Source: Deltaproteobacteria bacterium
GTDB lineage: Bacteria > Desulfobacterota > Syntrophia > Syntrophales > UBA5619
Direction of reading: 5' to 3'
DNA length: 45,874 nucleotides
Assembly: GCA_026388365.1 (NCBI GenBank)
Contig: JAPLJW010000283.1
Location: 1-45,874, forward strand
The notes beneath the pieces are model-generated. The model was not told where the DNA came from, made no database searches, and was given only the letters and a program-made list of their open reading frames with translations. Positions 41,510 through 45,874 of the stretch are shown in pieces; position 1 is the stretch's first letter, and each line of letters opens with the position of its first letter. The translations under genes and the position numbers were made by a program.

Positions 41510-42322
41510 ATGCTTGATAACCTTCTTCTCTATAGAAGTATTTTCTTAATCGGACTGCTAATGGTTGTGGCGATGTTACTCACGAAGGAGTGTGGCTATT
41601 GGATTGGTTTTAGAAACACCAAGCAGTCGGCCACAGCAGAGAAGCTTGAAAAAACTGTGGGCACCATCACCGGAGCGATGTTGGCACTTCTCGGATTTAT
41701 GCTAGCCATATCGATTTCTATGGCTGATGGTCATTTCGAGAGTCGGCGCAAACTCATCTTGGACGAGGCAAATGCAATTGGTACGAGTCACCTTCGCGCT
41801 CGAGCCATCGGTGGAACACACGGTGAGAAGATCGCGCATCTCCTTATTGACTATACACAACTTCGCCTCGACTTTTTTAACGCGGGAGAAGATCAGAAGC
41901 GTTTAAAATCAGTTTATGAAAATACAGCCATGCTGCAACAAAAAATTTGGGATCATGCTTCTCTGATAGCCAAAACTGCACCAACGCCTATAAGTGCTAT
42001 ACTTTTAACATCATTGAACGAAGTATTCGACCTTGCAACCTCTAGGCGGTGGGCTCTTGAAGTTAGAGTACCTCCCTCCATTATCAAGCTTCTTTTTGCT
42101 TTTTCTCTTTTATCGATGGGACTCTTGGGTTATTACTTTGGTATCTGTGGTTTCCGTCATCCTGTTCTTTCCCTTTTCCTGATAATTGCCTTCACCGCGT
42201 CAATTTTACTCATTTTAGACTTGAATAGGCCAAGGAGTGGGTTAATTAAGCCGGAACAATCTTCTATTGTTTGGATTCTAGAAGATATGAAGACTTCGGC
42301 AATTGGGCCTCTGATTCGCTAA
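41510..42322 (+). CDS. Bestrophin-like (DUF4239) membrane protein
   Basis: The 270-residue protein has four likely membrane helices: two at the N-terminus (IFLIGLLMVVAMLLT and ITGAMLALLGFMLAISISMA) and two at the C-terminus (LLFAFSLLSMGLLGYYFG and LFLIIAFTASILLILDL). They are separated by a soluble helical region. The segment MADGHFESRRKLILDEANAI, followed by GTSHLRAR, is the signature of the DUF4239/bestrophin-like family, whose function is unknown but which may be channel-related. Codon use is more AT-rich than in the neighbours, which supports horizontal acquisition. It has no operon partner. Confidence 0.75.
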   Translation: MLDNLLLYRSIFLIGLLMVVAMLLTKECGYWIGFRNTKQSATAEKLEKTVGTITGAMLALLGFMLAISISMADGHFESRRKLILDEANAIGTSHLRARAIGGTHGEKIAHLLIDYTQLRLDFFNAGEDQKRLKSVYENTAMLQQKIWDHASLIAKTAPTPISAILLTSLNEVFDLATSRRWALEVRVPPSIIKLLFAFSLLSMGLLGYYFGICGFRHPVLSLFLIIAFTASILLILDLNRPRSGLIKPEQSSIVWILEDMKTSAIGPLIR

Positions 42323-42739
42323 ACCCGGTTGCTTGGCAGGGAAATCGTTTATCATAGCAACCTCATCAACCCGGACGAGCAATTCTGCAGCATCATTCCA
42401 GCCGGTTATGCGGCGCACTATGACAAAAATATATTTTCTTCCCAGTGCCCGTTTTCATGGTGTTCGGCGAGCCAGAGCGGACTTGAACCACGGAGCCTGG
42501 TTCACAATATTCTCACCATTACGAATCGTATTCATTGTTTTTAGAGATTTGCTATCACATTGACTCGTAGGGTATGCAATGACCGGCACGTGTCCTTTGG
42601 GCTAATACTTACGGGTCGTACTCTGCTACAAAATCGAGCCGGTCGCTCTCCTTGACTACAATAAACTATTCGTTAGCAATTCTTGATATTCTCAACTTGA
42701 TCCCTTATAAAGCAGACATAATCCGTTGTGAGGCCTGCC
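42323..42739. other. AT-rich gap of 417 bases, no gene recognised
   Basis: Short frames cross the segment on both strands, but none shows a conserved motif or a plausible ribosome site. I see no tRNA, no strong terminator and no clear insertion-sequence ends. Confidence 0.4.
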
Positions 42740-42961
42740 ATGAAAAAGCAGTTCATCTTCATTATTATTACCTTTATCAGTCTTTTTTTCTTCCACAACT
42801 ATTACATCTTCCAAGCCACCGACCTCACCCTTTCCCCCAATACTCTGGTCCAAGTCTATTTTAGCCCCAACAGCGGCGGCACCAACGCCATCATAAGAGA
42901 GATCGACCAGGCGAAAACGGAGAGCGGATACATCCACCGCACCCGCTCTACCGGGAAATAG
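42740..42961 (+). pseudogene. Truncated phospholipase D-like nuclease, fused to foreign sequence
   Basis: The frame opens with a hydrophobic export segment (KKQFIFIIITFISLFFF) and then VQVYFSPNSGGTNAIIREID. I recognise this as the start of exported PLD-superfamily endonuclease proteins, where the segment precedes the first catalytic domain. Family identity breaks off at QAKTE near 42921. The remaining residues (SGYIHRTRSTGK) are translated from the antisense strand of a formate dehydrogenase gamma fragment. No HKD motif is present, so the product cannot be active. GAGG upstream is a fair ribosome site. Confidence 0.65.
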
Positions 42962-43185
42962 AAGGGAAACCACATGACGAGCCCCGTGATCACCATGATC
43001 ACGCCGAAGAAGGCGACGGTCGCCTTGATCAACCCTTTTTTCATATTACGCACCCCCTTCTGTCTTGTGGTTGTCGTCCTCATCCGGGGTCTTGGATCCG
43101 TGGATGATGTAGTGCAGGAACGCCGCCGCCAGGACGCCGCCCGCCGCCACAAGGCTCAGCGGTTTCAGCAGATCTTTCCATGCCA
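42922..43185 (-). pseudogene. Partial, internally deleted copy of formate dehydrogenase beta/gamma genes
   Basis: This segment is nearly identical to two parts of the intact formate dehydrogenase genes at the end of the window: 44572-44665 (middle of gamma) and about 44996-45167 (start of gamma and end of beta). The roughly 330 bases between them are missing. The junction falls at the sequence GAAGGCG, which occurs at both 44659-44665 and 44989-44995 in the intact copy. On the minus strand the copy reads MKKGLIKAT and then jumps to VAFFGVIMVITGLVMWFPF. It cannot encode a working subunit. Confidence 0.85.
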
Positions 43186-43189
43186 ATAA

Positions 43190-44233
43190 TTAGTGGCTGT
43201 CCCTAATATTTCTCAGCGCTTCCTTGGCCGGTAGGATTGAAACCCACAGGATCATTACAAGGACAACTGCAGACGTGAGGCAAAATGCGCATGTAGCTTT
43301 GATAACGAATGGTTCCAAGAAAGTTAGATATGACGAAAACAATACACTGAAGATGCCCAGCCCCCAAAGAACCAGCCGGGTTTGTCTTTGGAGTTGCGCC
43401 GGCCCAAACTGTTGAAAAAGCCAGACCGCAAGGATGGCTATGTACCCACCCATACCCATAACGGCAATGGGCAGAATGCCAGACAGCTTCGCATAAGAGC
43501 TGCTTTGTAACGCGTTGCAGTTCCCCACGGGCCCTCAGGTTGCACTCATTTCTGAAACTTCTACGTAGGAAAGATAAACAGCGATTGCCAGTCCGATCAC
43601 CGCCAGAGGCGGGATAATCCAGGTAGGCAGAATGGTCAGTACTTTCGGAGCTTTTATGGATGACAGAGGAATCACCACCGCAGCGGCCGGGCTGATGATC
43701 ATAATGACCAGAGCCATTACGGCGATGCCGTTAGCAAGCGGGTCTTGTTTGAATTTATAGGTCATAAACTGCCCTATAGAAAGATTATCCAGGTGGATGC
43801 TCCTCTGTGCGAAGAACTGTTCATACAAACCGGGTAGATCCGGCCAATCTAACCCCCCTTTAGAAAGTGCTGCATCAATGAGGCCGGGAAATTTTTCGGG
43901 AATTTGAACAGTACCGACAAGAAACGCTTCACCCATGATCAGGGCGGGAACTCTTATGCGGTTTTCGGGAACCTTAAATCGGTCAAGAGCCTTTTCGTAT
44001 ATCTTACTTCCGGCTGCGCTGACGACGTTCACATGGACGATCGCCCCCTTCTTGCCCTATTTTTCCTCAAGCGTTGGCAGGAATTCATTCTCCAGCTTAG
44101 CGCAATGCGAGCAGGTCGGAGAATAAAACAGCACGGCATAAACGATGGCGTCTTTGGCCATGGCAGATTTTACAGCAAGAAAGACTCCCCAGGATACCGC
44201 CAGTATAAGCAGTGATGGCATCCAGCGTTTCAT
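43190..44233 (-). pseudogene. Thioredoxin-VKOR fusion with two in-frame stop codons
   Basis: One frame runs from the ATG at 44233 (Shine-Dalgarno GGGAGG) to 43190, about 347 codons. It has a signal anchor, a thioredoxin-like domain (AVLFYSPTCSHCAKLENEFL), a region with VPALIMGEAFLVGTVQIPEK, and a VKOR domain with four or five helices. The VKOR part has the active site KATCAFCLTS and the loop segment GPVGNCNALQSS. The frame is interrupted by TAG at 44059-44057 (in LEEK-x-GKKGAIVHV, where relatives have Tyr) and TGA at 43537-43535 (in SEMSAT-x-GPVGNC, where relatives have the first loop Cys). VKOR proteins re-oxidise disulfide-forming partners with quinone. Two stops favour a decayed gene. Confidence 0.8.
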
Positions 44234-44358
44234 GGCATTACCTCCCTCTGTCCGTTGGGAATCAGAAAAACGAAAACACCATACGAAGCGGGCCTCTCCG
44301 GTTTTGCTTGCGCTAACGGTCAATGCCGGACGGGGGACCGGGTTTTTGCGTCAGAACG

Positions 44359-45024
44359 TCAGTGCCCTTGGGCCGCTTTCTTCTCCTCGCCATAGACCTC
44401 AAGCGTCCCCGCCTCCTCCATCTCGCGGAGCCACTTGGCGTGCTGCTTTTTGAGCCAGGCGCGCGTCACCCAGCCGTGCAACATCGCCGGGAGCGATCCG
44501 GGCGAACCGATCGTCCCCAGATAGAGGTGGACGAAGAAGAAGGCGAAGATCACCACGAAGCCGAGCGCGTGGAGCGGATACATCCACCGCACCAGCTCCA
44601 CCGGGAAGGAGAAGGGGAACCACATGACGAGCCCCGTGACGACCATGATCACGCCGAAGAAGGCGACCGCCAGGAAGAAGGCCTTCTGGCCGGGGTTATA
44701 CTTTCCGACCTCGGGCACTTTGTCCACGTGCCACAGGTAGCCCCCCGCGCACATCATCCACTCCAGATCCTCCGGCATCGAGAAGATCCCCGCCTCCCGC
44801 CACCACATCCGGATCGTGAAGACAAGCGCCAGGATGAAGAAGAGACCCGTGAAGTTGTGGACGTACTTGAGCGACTTCAAGCCCCCCATCAGCGTCCCGA
44901 TGAAGTTGAACGAATGGAACATCATCCCGAGGCCCGTGATGCAGAGGATCAGGCACGAGATGGCCAGGCCCCAGTGGACGATTCTTTCGAAGGCGTCGGT
45001 CGCTTTGATCAATCCTTTTTTCAT
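44359..45024 (-). CDS. Formate dehydrogenase gamma subunit (cytochrome b556)
   Basis: The 221-residue membrane subunit has four helices and the heme b ligands of the FdnI/FdoI family: His in AFERIVHWGLAIS, His in SLKYVHNFTGLFF, and two His in YPLHALGFVVIFAFFFVHLY. It passes electrons from the periplasmic catalytic and iron-sulfur subunits to menaquinone. The ATG at 45024 is one base after the beta stop and has AAGGGGGTG upstream. It is the parent of the deleted copy at 42922-43185. Confidence 0.92.
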   Translation of the reverse strand: MKKGLIKATDAFERIVHWGLAISCLILCITGLGMMFHSFNFIGTLMGGLKSLKYVHNFTGLFFILALVFTIRMWWREAGIFSMPEDLEWMMCAGGYLWHVDKVPEVGKYNPGQKAFFLAVAFFGVIMVVTGLVMWFPFSFPVELVRWMYPLHALGFVVIFAFFFVHLYLGTIGSPGSLPAMLHGWVTRAWLKKQHAKWLREMEEAGTLEVYGEEKKAAQGH

Positions 45025-45025
45025 G

Positions 45026-45817
45026 TTACGCACCCCCTTCCGTCTTGTGGTTGTCGTCCTCATCCGGGGTCTTGGGCCCGTGGATGATGTAGTGCAGGAA
45101 CGACGCCGCGAGGACGCCGCCCGCCGCCACAAGGCTCAGCGGTTTCAGCAGATCCTTCCAGGCCATGACCGACAACGGAACATGGGGCTTCACCGGCAGG
45201 ATGTCATACACCCCCGGCTTCTCCTGCAGGACATAGAGCACATGCGTCCCGTCGACAAACCTGTCGCCGTAGACGGAGGCATCGCCGCCCAGTTCCTTCG
45301 CCCGCTTGTAGGCGAGCTTCAGCATGTCATCCTTGTCCCCGAAGGTCAGCGCCCCCGTCGGGCAGGCCTTGACGCAGGCAGGGGGAAGATCGGCCCGGAT
45401 CCGGGAGAGGCAGAGGTCGCATTTGTAGATCTTGTCCGTGACGCTGTCGTATCGGGGAATCTCGAACGGACAGGCCGCAACGCACTCCTTGCAGCCGATG
45501 CAGCGTTCATGGATGATCCCCACGGTCCCCAGGTCGCTGTAATAAAGGGCGCCGCTCGGACAGACCTTCACGCAGGCGGCGTTCGTGCAGTGCATGCAGC
45601 CGTCCTTCCTGAAGAGCCACTTCACGCCGTCCTTTGCGGCAACCTCCTGGAACCGGATGAGGGTCCAGGTGTTGGGCTGGAGGTCGGGCGGGTTCTGATA
45701 CGTGCCGGCGGCGGCGGTCTGTTCCGCCCGAAGGCCGTTCCACTGTTTGCAGGCCAGTTGGCAGCCGCGGCAGCCGGTGCACTTCGCAACGTCGATGAGT
45801 TTCACTTTCTCGGCCAT
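45026..45817 (-). CDS. Formate dehydrogenase beta subunit (4Fe-4S)
   Basis: The 263-residue iron-sulfur subunit has four cluster motifs: CTGCRGCQLACKQ, CMHCTNAACVKVCP, CIGCKECVAACP, and CDLCLSRI with CVKACP. A single C-terminal membrane helix (LSLVAAGGVLAASFLHYIIH) anchors it to the gamma subunit, as in FdnH/FdoH. It starts one base after the alpha stop codon and ends one base before gamma, so alpha-beta-gamma form one operon. Related polyferredoxin subunits serve other molybdo/tungsto enzymes, but the gamma subunit and the alpha tail fit formate dehydrogenase. Confidence 0.93.
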   Translation of the reverse strand: MAEKVKLIDVAKCTGCRGCQLACKQWNGLRAEQTAAAGTYQNPPDLQPNTWTLIRFQEVAAKDGVKWLFRKDGCMHCTNAACVKVCPSGALYYSDLGTVGIIHERCIGCKECVAACPFEIPRYDSVTDKIYKCDLCLSRIRADLPPACVKACPTGALTFGDKDDMLKLAYKRAKELGGDASVYGDRFVDGTHVLYVLQEKPGVYDILPVKPHVPLSVMAWKDLLKPLSLVAAGGVLAASFLHYIIHGPKTPDEDDNHKTEGGA

Positions 45818-45818
45818 G

Positions 45819-45874
45819 TTATTTCACCCCCTTCTTGACCACATTCACCATGAAGGCCTTGCTCTCCGGGATCA
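45819..45874 (-). CDS. Formate dehydrogenase alpha subunit, last 17 codons (partial)
   Basis: The frame enters from the window edge and ends TAA at 45821-45819. The visible residues (IPESKAFMVNVVKKGVK) fit the C-terminus of the large molybdopterin/tungstopterin subunit of membrane-bound formate dehydrogenases. The position one base before the beta start codon, in the usual alpha-beta-gamma order, supports this. The catalytic Sec/Cys site is far outside the window. Confidence 0.75.
   Translation of the reverse strand, partial: IPESKAFMVNVVKKGVK

Noticed and set aside
42329..42563. Two overlapping short frames after the bestrophin-like gene
   Set aside because: They overlap in different frames, lack ribosome sites and match nothing that I recognise.
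1..45874. CRISPR arrays, tRNA/rRNA genes, prophage or complete insertion sequences
   Set aside because: I found no regularly spaced repeat array, no tRNA or rRNA-like segment, no phage structural genes and no transposase. The repeats seen are small and non-coding.

Overview
The window is a chromosomal segment of a GC-rich, anaerobic, Gram-negative bacterium. The gene content points to Desulfobacterota (former Deltaproteobacteria), perhaps near the Syntrophia or Geobacter-type lineages. The supporting genes are a CbcL-like multiheme/cytochrome b fusion, large c-type cytochromes with periplasmic rhodaneses, system II cytochrome c maturation, a tungsten-type aldehyde:ferredoxin oxidoreductase, a membrane-bound formate dehydrogenase, TonB/BtuB transport and many PAS-containing c-di-GMP proteins. 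The taxonomic assignment is inferred from gene content only.

Layout. 1-2000: the end of a VWA-domain gene, a mini-element made of nested repeats, and two secreted thioredoxin-fold proteins. 2060-8420: a vitamin B12 uptake locus (btuC, btuD, btuB, tonB, btuF) with two cobalamin riboswitches; the second overlaps the 3' end of btuD. 8490-11730: nikR with its own operator/promoter, followed by an ECF nickel transporter (nikMN fusion, nikQ, nikO). 12020-16710: two adjacent PAS sensors with opposite c-di-GMP activities, a GGDEF cyclase and an HD-GYP phosphodiesterase. 16709-19525 (minus strand): larE-larB-larC for the nickel-pincer cofactor, with larC broken by an exact 55-bp tandem duplication. 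19700-22880: a zinc uptake operon znuA-znuC-znuB with a Fur-family (Zur-like) regulator, then an OsmC protein.

23350-36762 is a continuous minus-strand run. In transcription order it holds aldehyde:ferredoxin oxidoreductase, an SCP2-like protein, an iron-type alcohol dehydrogenase, a second SCP2-like protein, an 11-heme cytochrome (with an in-frame TGA), a tandem rhodanese, an 8-heme cytochrome, a second rhodanese, a 9-heme/cytochrome b fusion of the CbcL type, and the cytochrome c maturation proteins ResB and CcsB. I read this as a possible alcohol/aldehyde oxidation module joined to a quinol-to-extracytoplasmic electron-transfer conduit with dedicated cytochrome maturation. It is the best candidate for an undescribed system here.

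37200-40670 holds an HD-GYP protein, truA and a frameshifted NlpC/P60 endopeptidase, separated by small palindromic repeat elements. 40870-44240 is an AT-rich island with a bestrophin-like membrane protein and several gene remnants: a truncated phospholipase D-like gene, a deleted copy of formate dehydrogenase sequence, and a thioredoxin-VKOR fusion with two in-frame stops. The window closes with intact formate dehydrogenase gamma and beta genes and the last codons of the alpha gene.

Metal and cofactor supply is a common theme: B12, Ni, Zn, nickel-pincer nucleotide and heme c. Several reading frames are broken (larC, the 11-heme cytochrome, NlpC/P60, VKOR). Each could be real decay, recoding or sequence/assembly error, and each is discussed separately. 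No tRNA, rRNA, CRISPR array or intact transposase gene was recognised.
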